This document shows, piece by piece, positions 1-8,936 of a stretch of DNA of 64,000 nucleotides. Under the pieces are notes generated by a model that was given only the letters and a program-made list of their open reading frames with translations, searched no databases and was not told the DNA's origin. The number at the start of each line of letters is the position of its first letter. Position 1 is the first letter of the stretch. Origin of the DNA: JBCCFC01 sp965213595 (lineage in GTDB: Bacteria > Chloroflexota > Anaerolineae > Caldilineales > Caldilineaceae); contig CBDBZO010000006.1 of NCBI GenBank assembly GCA_965213595.1, positions 62,001-126,000 on the forward strand. Direction: 5' to 3'. The position numbers were made by a program, and so were the translations under genes.

Positions 1-83
1 ACACTAGCTGCGCCAGTCAAATTTTTAGTGGTTAAGCGGCGGGCGTTTCGCGCCGGGCCGTCTACTTTTCGCGCTTACCTTGA

Positions 84-119
84 GACCGTAGTGGGAGGGC
101 GCGCCCTCCCACTACGGTC
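84..119. terminator. Perfect 36-nt palindrome after the MFS gene
   Basis: An 18+18 nt perfect inverted repeat with no loop lies 11 nt downstream of the stop codon of the minus-strand MFS gene. It can form a strong hairpin that could end or protect that transcript. No clear U-tract follows on the minus strand, so rho-independent termination is plausible but not proven. The first 80 bases of the window hold no recognisable gene. Confidence 0.5.
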
Positions 120-129
120 GAAGCCGCAG

Positions 130-1767
130 CTACGAGGAGGCTTCGTCGTCCTCATCAATATCGCTGTCGTCAATCATCAACCAGGCCACCGCGCCGCTGG
201 CGACGGCCAATCCCGCCGCGACGTACATCACGAGGCGGAAGCCCGCGAGAAATGATTCATCCACCGCTCGATTCGCTGCGTCAACCTGCTGCTCGCTCAA
301 GCCCTCCGGCGGCTGAATGGCCGCGAGATCGGTGCGGCGCTCCTCGATCTGCTGCTGCGCCTCGCCCGGCAGATCGCTGGCGGCCAGGGCGCTCGTGAGG
401 TTGCCGCTAAAGATCGAGAGCATCACGATGCCCAGCACGGCGATGGCGAAGAGGCTGGCGACGCGCGATACGGCGTTGTTGATGCCCGAAGCCGTGCCCG
501 CAAGATGGGTTGGCACCGCGCCCATGACCGCCGTCGTCAGCGGGGCGACGCTGATCGCCATGCCCAGGCCGAGCACGAACAGCGGGAGGAAAAAGGTCGT
601 CCAGTAGGAGCCGCCAATGGCCGGCAGCGACATCAGAAAAAAGCCCACGCCCGCCATCACCGGCCCCACCGTCAGCGGGATTTTCGCGCCAATCGAGTCG
701 ACCAGGCCGCCCGTCCAGCTGGAGAGCAGCGACATCAGGAGGATAAAGGGCAAAAGGGCCGCGCCGGCCGCCGTGGCGGAGTAGCCCTGTACCTGCTGCA
801 GGTTGAGCGGCAGGAAGAAGAGCGCGCCGCCCAGCGCCGTGTAGAGCAGCAGCGTCAGTAAATTCGCGCCGCTAAAGGTGCCGGACTCGAACAGATTGAG
901 CGGAACCATCGGCGACTCCAGTCGCGACTCCGCCCAGATAAACGCCGCCAGCAGCGCCGCACCGGCCAGCAGCGTCCCCCAAACGAGCGGGCTGCCCAAA
1001 CCGCTGTTGTTCCACTGGATCAGGCCGTAAGTCAGCGAGCCCAGACCGAGCGTCGCCAGCGCCGCGCCCGTCCAATCCAGCCCGCCCGCCGCTTCGTCGT
1101 CGCGGCTTTCCGGCACGCGCGTCAGCGTGACGAAGAGCACGACGAGGGCCAGCGGTACGTGGATAAAGAAAATCCAGCGCCAGGAAAAGGTGTCGATGAG
1201 CCAACCGCCCAGCAGCGGCCCCACCGCGGAAGTCAGCGCTGAAAAGCCGGACCAGAGACCAATGGCTCGCCCGCGCTCCTGCTTCTCGAACGAAGCGCTG
1301 ATAATCGCCAGGCTCCCCGGCGTCAACAGCGCGCCGCCGATGCCCTGGGCAGCGCGTGCAATAATCAGGTTGAGCGGCGTGTTGACTAGGCCACACCAGA
1401 TCGAGGCCAGCGTAAAGACAATTGTGCCGATGACAAAGAGGCGCTTGCGGCCAAAGTGATCGCCAAGCGAACCGCCGAGCAAGATCAGCGAGGCGAGGAA
1501 GAGCGAGTAGGCGTTGATGATCCACTGGATGTCCGTCACGCTTGCGCCAAGCTGGGATTGCAGCGCGGGCAGCGCCACGTTGACCGTCGAGCCGTTGATA
1601 AAGACCATGCTCGAGCCGACGATGGTCGCCACCAAAATCCACGGCTTGGCGCTGACAGCGTCTTCGGCTTGGTCTTGCTCTTTTACCTGTGCCGCAGCGG
1701 AATCATGCCGATGCTTGCCAGAGAGAATGACGCCGTGATCACACGGCTCGCGGGTAATGGTGGACAT
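130..1767 (-). CDS. MFS drug exporter, DHA2 (EmrB/QacA, 14-TM) family
   Basis: A 545-residue integral membrane protein with the DHA2 layout of about 14 hydrophobic segments. The MFS signature between TM2 and TM3 is visible as GGSLGDHFGRKRLF (about residues 98-111), and a TM5 motif-C-like stretch reads SAVGPLLGGWLID. The family exports hydrophobic drugs or metabolites by proton antiport; the substrate cannot be read here. The N-terminal 35 residues and the acidic C-terminus (DDSDIDEDDEASS) are polar cytoplasmic tails. The ATG is preceded by TAGGAGACCTCAC, a good ribosome binding site. It lies 65 nt downstream of tpiA on the same strand, but a hairpin terminator between them suggests separate transcription. 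Confidence 0.9.
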   Translation of the reverse strand: MSTITREPCDHGVILSGKHRHDSAAAQVKEQDQAEDAVSAKPWILVATIVGSSMVFINGSTVNVALPALQSQLGASVTDIQWIINAYSLFLASLILLGGSLGDHFGRKRLFVIGTIVFTLASIWCGLVNTPLNLIIARAAQGIGGALLTPGSLAIISASFEKQERGRAIGLWSGFSALTSAVGPLLGGWLIDTFSWRWIFFIHVPLALVVLFVTLTRVPESRDDEAAGGLDWTGAALATLGLGSLTYGLIQWNNSGLGSPLVWGTLLAGAALLAAFIWAESRLESPMVPLNLFESGTFSGANLLTLLLYTALGGALFFLPLNLQQVQGYSATAAGAALLPFILLMSLLSSWTGGLVDSIGAKIPLTVGPVMAGVGFFLMSLPAIGGSYWTTFFLPLFVLGLGMAISVAPLTTAVMGAVPTHLAGTASGINNAVSRVASLFAIAVLGIVMLSIFSGNLTSALAASDLPGEAQQQIEERRTDLAAIQPPEGLSEQQVDAANRAVDESFLAGFRLVMYVAAGLAVASGAVAWLMIDDSDIDEDDEASS

Positions 1768-1789
1768 GTGAGGTCTCCTAAAAAGAAGA

Positions 1790-1817
1790 CCCCAGGGATT
1801 TTCGAAAATCCCTGGGG
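1790..1817 (-). terminator. Intrinsic terminator of tpiA
   Basis: Thirteen-base perfect arms (CCCCAGGGATTTT / AAAATCCCTGGGG) around a CG centre lie 15 nt after the tpiA stop. On the minus strand they are followed by TCTTCTTTTT, so this is a good rho-independent terminator between tpiA and the MFS gene. Confidence 0.8.
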
Positions 1818-1832
1818 GTTGGATCGAGCCGT

Positions 1833-2600
1833 TTACTCGCTATACAGCTCGCTCGTGATTTTTACCATCTGACCGTAGCTTTTGGCTTCCAGCGCCGCGC
1901 CGCCGATCAGCGCGCCGTCAATGTCCGGCTGCTGCATGATTTCGCGGATGTTGGCGGGCTTGGTGCTGCCGCCGTAGAGAACGCGCGTTTGCGACGCCGT
2001 CTCTTCGCCGTGGGTCGCGCCGACCACCTGCCGAATCATGGCGCAGACTTCCTGCGCCTGCTCCGCCGTGGCGGCGCGCCCCGTGCCAATCGCCCAGATC
2101 GGCTCGTAGGCGATCACGCTTTGGCGTACTTGGTCAGCGTTCAGGCCATCCAGCGCCTGCTCAAGCTGCATGGTGACAATATTCTGCGTCTCGTTCGCCT
2201 CGTTCTGCGCCAGCGTCTCGCCCACGCACAGAATGGGCACGAGGCCGCCGTCGAGCGCGGCGTGCATCTTCTTATTGACCGTTTCGTCGGTTTCACCGAA
2301 CATTTGGCGTCGCTCGCTGTGGCCGATAATTACGTAATCGACCAGATCCGCCAGCATCGGCGCGCTGATTTCGCCCGTGTAGGCCCCGCTTGCTTCCCAG
2401 TGCAAATTTTGCGCACCCAGCGCGACATCGCTGCCCTCCAGCACGCTGCCCACTGCGTCCAGGCAGACAAAGGTGGGGCAGACAACTTTGTCGACATCGC
2501 CGTGGTCCGATGTTTGCTCGCGGATGGCCTGCGCCAGCGAGGCGGCTTCGTCCGGCGTCTTGTTCATTTTCCAATTGCCTGCCATCATGGGTGTTCGCAT
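1833..2600 (-). CDS. tpiA: Triosephosphate isomerase
   Basis: A 255-residue TIM-barrel enzyme that interconverts dihydroxyacetone phosphate and glyceraldehyde 3-phosphate in glycolysis and gluconeogenesis. Catalytic residues are present: Lys11 in NWKMNK, His94 in IIGHSERR and Glu166 in AYEPIWAIGTG, followed by the phosphate-binding LYGGSTKPAN. Length is normal for the family. The open frame continues upstream for 53 codons, but the start MRTPMMAGNWKMNK is chosen because it matches the family N-terminus and has CCGGAGAAAATTCCCT in front. It stands alone, not in the common gap-pgk-tpi cluster, and has its own terminator. Confidence 0.97.
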   Translation of the reverse strand: MRTPMMAGNWKMNKTPDEAASLAQAIREQTSDHGDVDKVVCPTFVCLDAVGSVLEGSDVALGAQNLHWEASGAYTGEISAPMLADLVDYVIIGHSERRQMFGETDETVNKKMHAALDGGLVPILCVGETLAQNEANETQNIVTMQLEQALDGLNADQVRQSVIAYEPIWAIGTGRAATAEQAQEVCAMIRQVVGATHGEETASQTRVLYGGSTKPANIREIMQQPDIDGALIGGAALEAKSYGQMVKITSELYSE

Positions 2601-2741
2601 AGGGAATTTTCTCCGGAAATTGATGAATGAAGGATGATAGATGGGTCCGTCGGGGCGGTGGCCGATGTCGGTGGCCGATGTCGGTGGCCACGGTGCGGCG
2701 CTTGCGTGCTCATTGTCGCTGCAAGCCAGCGTAACGACAAA

Positions 2742-2773
2742 AAAGCGGGGCTTCTGCAAAGAAGCCCCGCTTT
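2742..2773 (-). terminator. Intrinsic terminator downstream of the PspC gene
   Basis: Arms AAAGCGGGGCTTC and GAAGCCCCGCTTT around a 6-nt loop. On the minus strand it is followed by a T-rich TTTTTTGTC, as expected for the end of the PspC-gene transcript about 84 nt after its stop codon. Confidence 0.75.
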
Positions 2774-2817
2774 AGATTGAAAGCGTTAGATCAAACGCTT
2801 TCGTCATTTTGTCACGT

Positions 2818-2851
2818 CGGCGGCGCGGCTTGTCGGCAAGCCGCGCCGCCG
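2818..2851. repeat. GC-rich hairpin just after the PspC stop
   Basis: A near-perfect inverted repeat CGGCGGCGCGGCTTG / CAAGCCGCGCCGCCG directly after the PspC stop codon, followed by a smaller hairpin AAAGCG/CGCTTT near 2780-2802. Together with the terminator at 2742 this gives three stacked hairpins. A role in mRNA 3' end stability is inferred. Confidence 0.5.
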
Positions 2852-2856
2852 AGTGG

Positions 2857-3813
2857 TTAGACGCGCGTCACCGTGCCGTCGATGATCTGCGCGTCCTGCG
2901 GCTCGCTGCTGATGCGCTCGACCGGCGAGCTATCTTCCTGCGGCAGTACCAGGCCGAGCGGGTAGAAGAGCGCGGCAAAGCCCGCCGTGAACATAGTCAG
3001 CATAAACCAGCCCGCGCGCACAATGGTCGGGTCGATGCCGAAGCGGTGGCCGATGCCGCCGCAGACGCCCAGGATCATGCGGTCGCTGCTGCTGCGGCGC
3101 AGGGGCAGCCTCTGGCGGAAATTCTGCAGGCCGCTGCGCACGCTGCTGCTGTTAAACGAGCGCTCGTTCATCGACCAGTCGCGGTTGCGCACGCGCTGGC
3201 GAAAGCGCTGGCCCGCATCCCGTGCGTTGCCGCGCCACGAGCGACGCGCCTCCGGGCTGAGCAGCAGGATGCCCGCAAAGATCAGCAGCGCCGGCCAGAA
3301 GACGAGGCCGAGCACGCCCGTCAATGCGCTCCACAGCACGTTGAGCACGCCGATGCGGCCCAGCAACAGCACCACGCCCAGGCCGATCAGCACGTAGCCC
3401 GTGCGGTTGAGGTTGCGCGTGTTGAGCGAAATAGCGGGGGAACGCAGTTGGCCCGTCGCCTGTGTCCCCACCGGCAGCAGCAGCCACAGCGCCACGTAGG
3501 CCCACACGCCAGCTCCGCCTGCCCCCGCCAACACCACCGCGGCAATGACCCACAGAATGCGCACCAGCGCCGGGTCCCAGTTAAAGTAGTCCGCAATGCC
3601 GCTGCAGACGCCGCCCAGCACGCGGGCGCTGGGGTGGCGGAAGAGCGTGCGGCGCGCATCTCGACCCTGCGCAAAGTCCGCCCGGCTCCTCTCCCACTCC
3701 CCGCTCGGCTCGTTGGTCACGTTGATCGTGTCGCTTCTCTCCGCATCGTTCTCCACACGGTCTGCCCGCGTGTTGTTGACGGATGTGTCATTCATCGATT
3801 GATTCTGATTCAC
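2857..3813 (-). CDS. Membrane protein with two PspC domains
   Basis: A 318-residue protein with two copies of the PspC (phage shock protein C) domain. The first is near residues 55-120 (LFRHPSARVLGGVCSGIADYF, then hydrophobic segments). The second is near residues 225-290 (SSSDRMILGVCGGIGHRFGIDP, then a hydrophobic segment). Between them lie two more hydrophobic stretches. PspC domains occur in membrane-stress sensors; the partner here is unknown and no pspA is nearby. The GTG start at 3813 is chosen because AAAGGAGAACGAAA lies directly upstream; an in-frame ATG seven codons later is a possible alternative. It is transcribed divergently from the aldo/keto reductase genes. Confidence 0.85.
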   Translation of the reverse strand: MNQNQSMNDTSVNNTRADRVENDAERSDTINVTNEPSGEWERSRADFAQGRDARRTLFRHPSARVLGGVCSGIADYFNWDPALVRILWVIAAVVLAGAGGAGVWAYVALWLLLPVGTQATGQLRSPAISLNTRNLNRTGYVLIGLGVVLLLGRIGVLNVLWSALTGVLGLVFWPALLIFAGILLLSPEARRSWRGNARDAGQRFRQRVRNRDWSMNERSFNSSSVRSGLQNFRQRLPLRRSSSDRMILGVCGGIGHRFGIDPTIVRAGWFMLTMFTAGFAALFYPLGLVLPQEDSSPVERISSEPQDAQIIDGTVTRV

Positions 3814-3959
3814 TTTCGTTCTCCTTTATCGTCGACCCTCGCGCACGATTGCGAGCAGTCGGAGCAATCTTCCCGATTGAAATTGGGTTCTCATCTAACA
3901 TTACGGAGAAGGCGCGGGAAAGTTTCAAGATTTATGCGAAAATTTTGACGATTTTACAC

Positions 3960-4045
3960 AAGCTGGCGTGGTGCGTGGTGCGTGGTGCGTGAACTGAATG
4001 AGCAACCGACTGGTAATTCTGCCAGTTCACGCACCACGCAATACG
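3960..4045. repeat. Inverted repeat in the divergent intergenic region
   Basis: A triple GTGCGTG run (3966-3990, tandem 7-mers) and a distal CAGTTCACGCACCACGC (about 4021-4041) can pair into a long hairpin. It sits between the PspC and aldo/keto reductase genes, about 65 nt before the latter's start. No firm promoter was picked out in this region. Confidence 0.5.
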
Positions 4046-4106
4046 TCCACCTTTCCCTTCCGCGCTTCATCAATTTACCCAACCCTCTTCCACCAAGGAG
4101 ATTTTC

Positions 4107-5123
4107 ATGGACTACCGACCGCTTGGCCGCACGGGCGTCAAAGTCAGCCCGCTTTGCCTGGGCTGCATGATGTTTGGCGGCAAAACCACCGAGCAAGATT
4201 CCTACGACATCATCGACCGCGCCATCGACGCGGGCATCAATTTCCTCGACACCGCCAACGTCTACAGCCGCGGGCGCAGCGAGGAGGTAACGGGCGCGGC
4301 GCTGCAGCGCAACGGCAAGCGCGACCAGATCGTGCTGGCAACCAAAGTGCACGGCGTGATGGACGACGACGATCCGAACATGCGCGGCAACTCGCGTCGC
4401 CACATCATCCAGCAGTGCGAGGCCTCGCTCAAGCGCTTGCAAACCGACTACATCGACCTCTACCAAATTCACCGCCCCCAGTCCGACATCCCCATCGATG
4501 AGACGTTGCGCGCGCTGGACGATTTGATTCGCGACGGCAAGGTGCGCTACATCGGCACGAGCACGTATTCCTCGTGGCAGATCGTGGAAGCGCTGTGGGT
4601 GGCGAAGGAGCTGGGGCTGAACCGCTTTATCTGCGAGCAGCCGCCCTACAACATCCTGGATCGCCGCATCGAGCGCGACCTGCTGCCGATGTGCACGACC
4701 TATGGCATCGCTACGATTCCGTGGAGTCCGCTGGCCGGCGGCTTGCTCACGGGCAAATACACGCGCGAAAATCCCTCGCCCGAAGGCGCGCGCTACGCCG
4801 ACGTTTCGGGCAACGACCGCTTTGCCGCCCGCAAAACGGAGGCGCTCTACGACGTGGTCGAAGGCTTGCAGCCGGTGGTGGAGGAGAAGGGCTGCACGAT
4901 GGCGCAGTTTGCGCTGGCGTGGACGGTTGAGCAAACGGGCGTGACCAGCCCGATCATCGGCCCGCGTACGATGGAGCAGCTCGAAGACAACCTGGGCGCA
5001 CTTGATGTGGAAGTCACGCAGGAGGATCGCCACACGGTCAACGAGCTGGTGCCGCCCGGTCGCGCCGTCTCGAAGTTTTACGAGGCGGACTTTGGGCCGC
5101 ACAAGTACCGAGCACTTTTGTAA
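4107..5123 (+). CDS. Aldo/keto reductase
   Basis: A 338-residue NADPH-dependent oxidoreductase of the AKR family, (beta/alpha)8 barrel. The catalytic tetrad is visible: Asp in FLDTANVYSRG, Tyr in the same stretch, Lys in VLATKVHG and His in YQIHRPQ. The C-terminal cofactor-binding segment is IIGPRTMEQLEDNLGALD. The family reduces sugar and lipid aldehydes or ketones; the substrate is not predictable. The ATG follows CCAAGGAGATTTTC, a strong ribosome binding site. A second AKR follows after 20 nt, so the two are probably co-transcribed. Confidence 0.93.
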   Translation: MDYRPLGRTGVKVSPLCLGCMMFGGKTTEQDSYDIIDRAIDAGINFLDTANVYSRGRSEEVTGAALQRNGKRDQIVLATKVHGVMDDDDPNMRGNSRRHIIQQCEASLKRLQTDYIDLYQIHRPQSDIPIDETLRALDDLIRDGKVRYIGTSTYSSWQIVEALWVAKELGLNRFICEQPPYNILDRRIERDLLPMCTTYGIATIPWSPLAGGLLTGKYTRENPSPEGARYADVSGNDRFAARKTEALYDVVEGLQPVVEEKGCTMAQFALAWTVEQTGVTSPIIGPRTMEQLEDNLGALDVEVTQEDRHTVNELVPPGRAVSKFYEADFGPHKYRALL

Positions 5124-5143
5124 CCGCAACCCCGGAGAACCCC

Positions 5144-6016
5144 ATGCCCCAAATTCAAACCCGACCCTTTGGCCGCACCGGCCACGACAGCACCGTCACC
5201 CTCTTTGGCGCCGCCGCGCTGGGCCGCGTCACCCAGGCCGAGGCCGACCGCACGCTGGACGTGCTGCTCGACTACGGCGTCAACCACATCGACGTGGCCG
5301 CGAGCTACGGCGACGCCGAGGAGCGCATTGGCCCCTGGATGGATCGCGGCCTGCGCGACCACTTTTTCCTGGCGACGAAGACCGGCGAGCGCAACTACGA
5401 GGATGCGCGCGCCGAAATTCACCGCTCGCTCGAACGTCTGCGCGTCGACCACGTCGACCTGATCCAGCTGCACAGCCTCAACCACCCCGCCGAGTGGGAG
5501 GTGGCGATGGGCGAGCGCGGCGCGCTGGAGGCGGCGATCGAGGCGCGCGACGAGGGCTTGGTGCGCTTTATCGGCGTCACCGGCCACAACTGGACGATTG
5601 CCGACATGCACAAGCGCAGCCTGGAGCGCTTTGACTTTGATTCGGTGCTGCTGCCCTACAACTTCTGGATCGCCGAGAACAAGTCGCGCTACATGGAAGA
5701 TTTTGAGGAGCTGAGCGCCATCTGCCGCGAGCGCAACGTCGCCATGCAAACCATCAAGTCGATTGCGCGCGGCGCGTGGGGCACAGCCGACAAAAACCGC
5801 AGCACCTGGTATCAGCCGCTCGAAGATCAGGCCAGCATCGACCGCGCCGTGCACTGGGTGCTCGGTCGACCGCACATCTTCCTCAACACCGCGGGCGATA
5901 TCGACCTGCTGCCGATGGTGCTCGATGCCGCCAGCCGCTTTGAGGAGCGCCCGGCTGAGGAGACCATGCGCGAGCTGGTGGAAGAGCAGCGAATGACGAC
6001 AATCTTTGGAATTTAG
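5144..6016 (+). CDS. Aldo/keto reductase, second paralogue
   Basis: A 290-residue AKR-family protein with Asp and Tyr in HIDVAASYGDAEERIG, Lys in FLATKTGERN and His in LIQLHSLNH. It is shorter than its upstream neighbour and its C-terminus differs: instead of the usual GxR cofactor loop it has VLGRPHIFLNTAGDIDLLPMVLDAA. It therefore belongs to a different AKR subgroup rather than being a recent duplicate. The start ATG has CCCCGGAGAACCCC in front. The next gene begins 6 nt after the stop. Confidence 0.9.
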   Translation: MPQIQTRPFGRTGHDSTVTLFGAAALGRVTQAEADRTLDVLLDYGVNHIDVAASYGDAEERIGPWMDRGLRDHFFLATKTGERNYEDARAEIHRSLERLRVDHVDLIQLHSLNHPAEWEVAMGERGALEAAIEARDEGLVRFIGVTGHNWTIADMHKRSLERFDFDSVLLPYNFWIAENKSRYMEDFEELSAICRERNVAMQTIKSIARGAWGTADKNRSTWYQPLEDQASIDRAVHWVLGRPHIFLNTAGDIDLLPMVLDAASRFEERPAEETMRELVEEQRMTTIFGI

Positions 6017-6022
6017 CCGCGC

Positions 6023-7060
6023 ATGTCCGTCAGCAACCCACACGATCGCTTCTTCCGGCAGACGTTCTCCGATCTGGCGATCGCGCGCAGCTTTTTCGAG
6101 CACTACCTGCCCGCCGACGTGCTCGCTCTAATCGACCTCGACGGCCTGTCGCTCGTACAGGGCACCTACGTCGATGAGGAGCTGCAGGATCACCAGTCCG
6201 ACCTGCTCTTCGAGGTGCCCCTGCGCGCCCAGTCGACGAGCACCGGCTCGCCGCGCGTGGACCGGGCACTGCTCTATTTTCTCGTCGAGCACAAGAGCTA
6301 CCCGGATGAGGCGGTGCTCCTGCAGCTACAGCGGTATCGGCAGAAAATTTGGGACGAGCAGCGGCGCGCGGGCGAGCTGCTGCGGCTGATTGTGCCGCTG
6401 GTGGTTTACCACGGCAGAACACAGTGGACAATCCCCAAAACAATGGACGACTGGCTGCAAGTTCCCGCGGCGCTGCGCCCCTTCACGCCGACGGATCGCT
6501 ATCTGCTCTACGACTTCTCGCGCCAGGGCGGTGAAGAGATTGCTGGCGATGATCTGCTGCGCGCCATCCTGCTCATGTTGCGCCACGTCTTTGGCGAGGA
6601 TTTTGTCGAGCGGCTTGGTGAAATTTTGCGGCTGCTCTGGCTGGAATCGAGTTTGGTGCGGCGCTATGCCTTTTTGCGCGTGGTGCTGCATTATTCGGTG
6701 GAAGGTGGTAAGATAGAGCGAGACAGCGTGCGTGAGGTGTTGACGACCACTTTATCGGAAGGAGAAGAAACCATGGCAACCTGGCTAGATGACTACATTG
6801 AACAGGGACGGGAGATCGGCCTCGAGCAGGGCCGCGAAGAAGGACGTGAGGAAGGACGTGAGGAAGGACGTGAGGAAGGACGACGAGAAGCGGTACACCT
6901 GTTGATGAACGTGCTGCGTTTTCGCTTTGGCGATGTGCCTGAATCGGTTTACCAGCGGCTTATGCAACAGAATTTTGATGCCCTGCAGGAGTTGACCAAC
7001 CTCGCGCTCAGCGCGCGGACGTTCGCCGAATTCGCCGAGCGAGGATTGGGCGAAGCGTAG
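6023..7060 (+). CDS. Rpn family nuclease (PD-(D/E)XK; YhgA-like)
   Basis: A 345-residue protein of the Rpn/YhgA-like family (recombination-promoting nuclease, formerly putative transposase). The N-terminus DRFFRQTFSDLAIARSFFEHYLP is typical. The PD-(D/E)XK core is visible as Asp in HQSDLLFEV and Glu-His-Lys in YFLVEHKSYPD. The C-terminal quarter holds a charged run of REEG repeats (about residues 270-288) encoded by four tandem 12-bp units, then a helical tail. Family members nick DNA and raise RecA-independent recombination in E. coli; the role here is inferred. It begins 6 nt after an AKR stop, so translational coupling is likely. Confidence 0.85.
   Translation: MSVSNPHDRFFRQTFSDLAIARSFFEHYLPADVLALIDLDGLSLVQGTYVDEELQDHQSDLLFEVPLRAQSTSTGSPRVDRALLYFLVEHKSYPDEAVLLQLQRYRQKIWDEQRRAGELLRLIVPLVVYHGRTQWTIPKTMDDWLQVPAALRPFTPTDRYLLYDFSRQGGEEIAGDDLLRAILLMLRHVFGEDFVERLGEILRLLWLESSLVRRYAFLRVVLHYSVEGGKIERDSVREVLTTTLSEGEETMATWLDDYIEQGREIGLEQGREEGREEGREEGREEGRREAVHLLMNVLRFRFGDVPESVYQRLMQQNFDALQELTNLALSARTFAEFAERGLGEA
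6838..6885 (+). repeat. 12-bp tandem repeat inside the Rpn nuclease gene
   Basis: Four near-identical 12-bp units (GAAGGACGTGAG) encode repeated Arg-Glu-Glu-Gly. Because the unit is a multiple of three, slippage changes length but not frame. Confidence 0.85.
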
Positions 7061-7195
7061 ACGAGCAGTCGCATCGCGTGAACTGGACGGGCACGTCACG
7101 GCGTGCCCATCCCTGCCCGCCGTAATCTCAGAACCGCGTACCCGTTGGTAAACTCCCCCGCAAGAGCGCAACTTTCCCCGCGCGTCCGTGTTTTC

Positions 7196-7223
7196 TTTAC
7201 AAAGCCGTTACCCGCTTTATAAT
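7196..7223 (+). promoter_or_regulatory. Sigma-70-type promoter of fabF
   Basis: TTTACA (7196-7201), a 16-nt spacer and a perfect TATAAT (7218-7223), followed by a leader of about 50 nt to the fabF start. This is among the best sigma-70 promoter matches I found in the window. Confidence 0.7.
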
Positions 7224-7279
7224 GCAGCTTTGTAGAGCATTCATCAGATTCTTACATTGACCGAAATTGAGACCTACTT

Positions 7280-8560
7280 ATGGCAAATCAACAAATGCCT
7301 ACTCACCGTACGCCAACGCGCGTTGTCATCACCGGCATGGGCATGATCACGCCGCTGGCGCTGGACGTCGAGGAAACGTGGCAGAAGCTGCTGGCGGGTT
7401 GCTCCGGCGTCAGCCACCTGGATCGCTTCGACGCCAGCGAACTGCGCACCCACTTTGCCGGCCAAGTGCGCGGCTTTGATCCGCAAGATTACATGAGCCG
7501 CAAGGACGCGCGTCGCTACGACCTTTACATTCAGTTTGCGATGGCGGCAAGCAAGGAGGCCATTGAACAATCCGGGCTGGATTTTGAGCAGGAGGACCGC
7601 GACGCCATCGGCGTGATTTTGAGCACGGGTATCGGGGGCGTCAAGAGCATTGTCGAAAACAAAGAGGTGGCCGATGAAAAGGGGCTGCGACGCATCAGCC
7701 CTTTCCTGATCACCAACATGCTGGCCGACAGCGCTTCGGGCAAAATTGCGCTGGATTACGGCCTGCGCGGGCCCAACCACGCCATCCTCAGCGCCTGCGC
7801 CAGCGGCACGACGGCCGTCGGCGAGGGCTTTGAGCTGCTGCGGCGCGGCGACGCCGAGGTGATGATCGTCGGTGGCTCGGAGGCCTGCCTCGACCCGGTG
7901 ATCATCGGCGGCTTTGACGTGACGGGCGCGCTGAGCCAGCGCAATGAGGACCCGGCCACGGCCTGCCGCCCCTTTGACGCGACGCGCGATGGCTTTGTCA
8001 TGGGCGAGGGCGCGGCCACGGTGGTGCTGGAGACGGAGGAGCACGCCAAGGCGCGCGGCGCAACGATTTACGCCGAAGTGATCGGCTATGGCAACACCGC
8101 CGACGCCCACGACATGACGGCTCCCCACAGCGAGGGGCTGGGCGCGATTGGCGCGATGAAGATGGCGCTGCGCAAGGCCGCGCAGTACGGCGTGCAGCCG
8201 CAGGATATCGACTACATCAACGCCCACGGCACGTCGACCGTGCTCAATGACAAGATTGAGACGCTGGCCATCAAGGAAGTGCTGGGCGAACACGCCTACA
8301 ATCTCAAAGTCAGCAGCACCAAGAGCATGACGGGCCACCTGCTCGGCGCAACCGGCGTGCTGGAAGCGATTTTCTGCGCCAAGGCCATCGAGACGGGCGA
8401 CATTCCGCCCACCATCAATCTCGAACACCCCGATCCCGAGTGCGACCTCGACTACACGCCCAACCGCGCAGCCAAAGCGGACGTGCGCGTGGCGCTGAGC
8501 AACAGCTTCGGCTTTGGCGGCCACAACGCCACGGTGGTGCTGCGGCGCTACGAGGGGTGA
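7280..8560 (+). CDS. fabF: Beta-ketoacyl-ACP synthase II
   Basis: A 426-residue thiolase-fold condensing enzyme that extends acyl-ACP with malonyl-ACP in type II fatty acid synthesis. The active-site Cys173 lies in ILSACASGTTAVGE, and the two catalytic histidines are in INAHGTSTVLND and STKSMTGHLLGATG. The glycine-rich C-terminus NSFGFGGHNATVVLRR is canonical. Length is normal. It has its own promoter and is followed 376 nt later by fabH on the same strand; no acpP or fabD is present. The start at 7280 has only a weak ribosome binding site; an ATG five codons later is an alternative. Confidence 0.96.
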   Translation: MANQQMPTHRTPTRVVITGMGMITPLALDVEETWQKLLAGCSGVSHLDRFDASELRTHFAGQVRGFDPQDYMSRKDARRYDLYIQFAMAASKEAIEQSGLDFEQEDRDAIGVILSTGIGGVKSIVENKEVADEKGLRRISPFLITNMLADSASGKIALDYGLRGPNHAILSACASGTTAVGEGFELLRRGDAEVMIVGGSEACLDPVIIGGFDVTGALSQRNEDPATACRPFDATRDGFVMGEGAATVVLETEEHAKARGATIYAEVIGYGNTADAHDMTAPHSEGLGAIGAMKMALRKAAQYGVQPQDIDYINAHGTSTVLNDKIETLAIKEVLGEHAYNLKVSSTKSMTGHLLGATGVLEAIFCAKAIETGDIPPTINLEHPDPECDLDYTPNRAAKADVRVALSNSFGFGGHNATVVLRRYEG

Positions 8561-8700
8561 TTTTGTACTGCATAGGTCACCCTTCTGTGGCAGTTCCAAG
8601 GCGACAGCGGTGGCACACCCAACCTTGATTTTGAATTTTATGAGTTGTAGGGTTGGGCAATTCCAGGAAATTAACTATACCGAGATAAGCCATGTTGGAT

Positions 8701-8798
8701 GTGCGACGCACCTCAGAAGGTGCGACGCACGGTCGACTGTCTCTCCGGTGCGGCCAACACAGCCTACGGTGCGGTGCACTTTCCCAAGTGCGACGCAC
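8701..8798. repeat. Paired 30-nt palindromic units upstream of fabH
   Basis: Two 30-nt units at 8701-8730 and 8769-8798 share the pattern GTGCGACGCAC-YYT-N4-AR-GTGCGACGCAC. Each arm is itself nearly palindromic and the whole unit is an inverted repeat. The first unit has CCT...AGG inner bases and the second CTT...AAG. They lie in the 376-nt gap between fabF and fabH, which otherwise shows nothing I recognise. The same two unit types occur after fabH. Confidence 0.8.
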
Positions 8799-8936
8799 CT
8801 CCATCACAATCAGCCGTGGTATATTTATAATTTTGGATTAGACTTAGTTGGGAATGTCACTTAGCAAAGCATATGTGACCTGCGGCTGCAACGCCACGCG
8901 CACAATATTTCTGAACACGACGACGGAGCCCCGAAG

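Noticed and set aside
6838..6885. CRISPR-like short repeats
   Set aside because: Units are 12 bp, contiguous and in a reading frame; no spacers exist. No CRISPR array was found anywhere in the window.
8701..8798. Riboswitch or tRNA-like structure in the fabF-fabH gap
   Set aside because: The hairpins are simple palindromes that also occur after fabH; no conserved aptamer core is seen.
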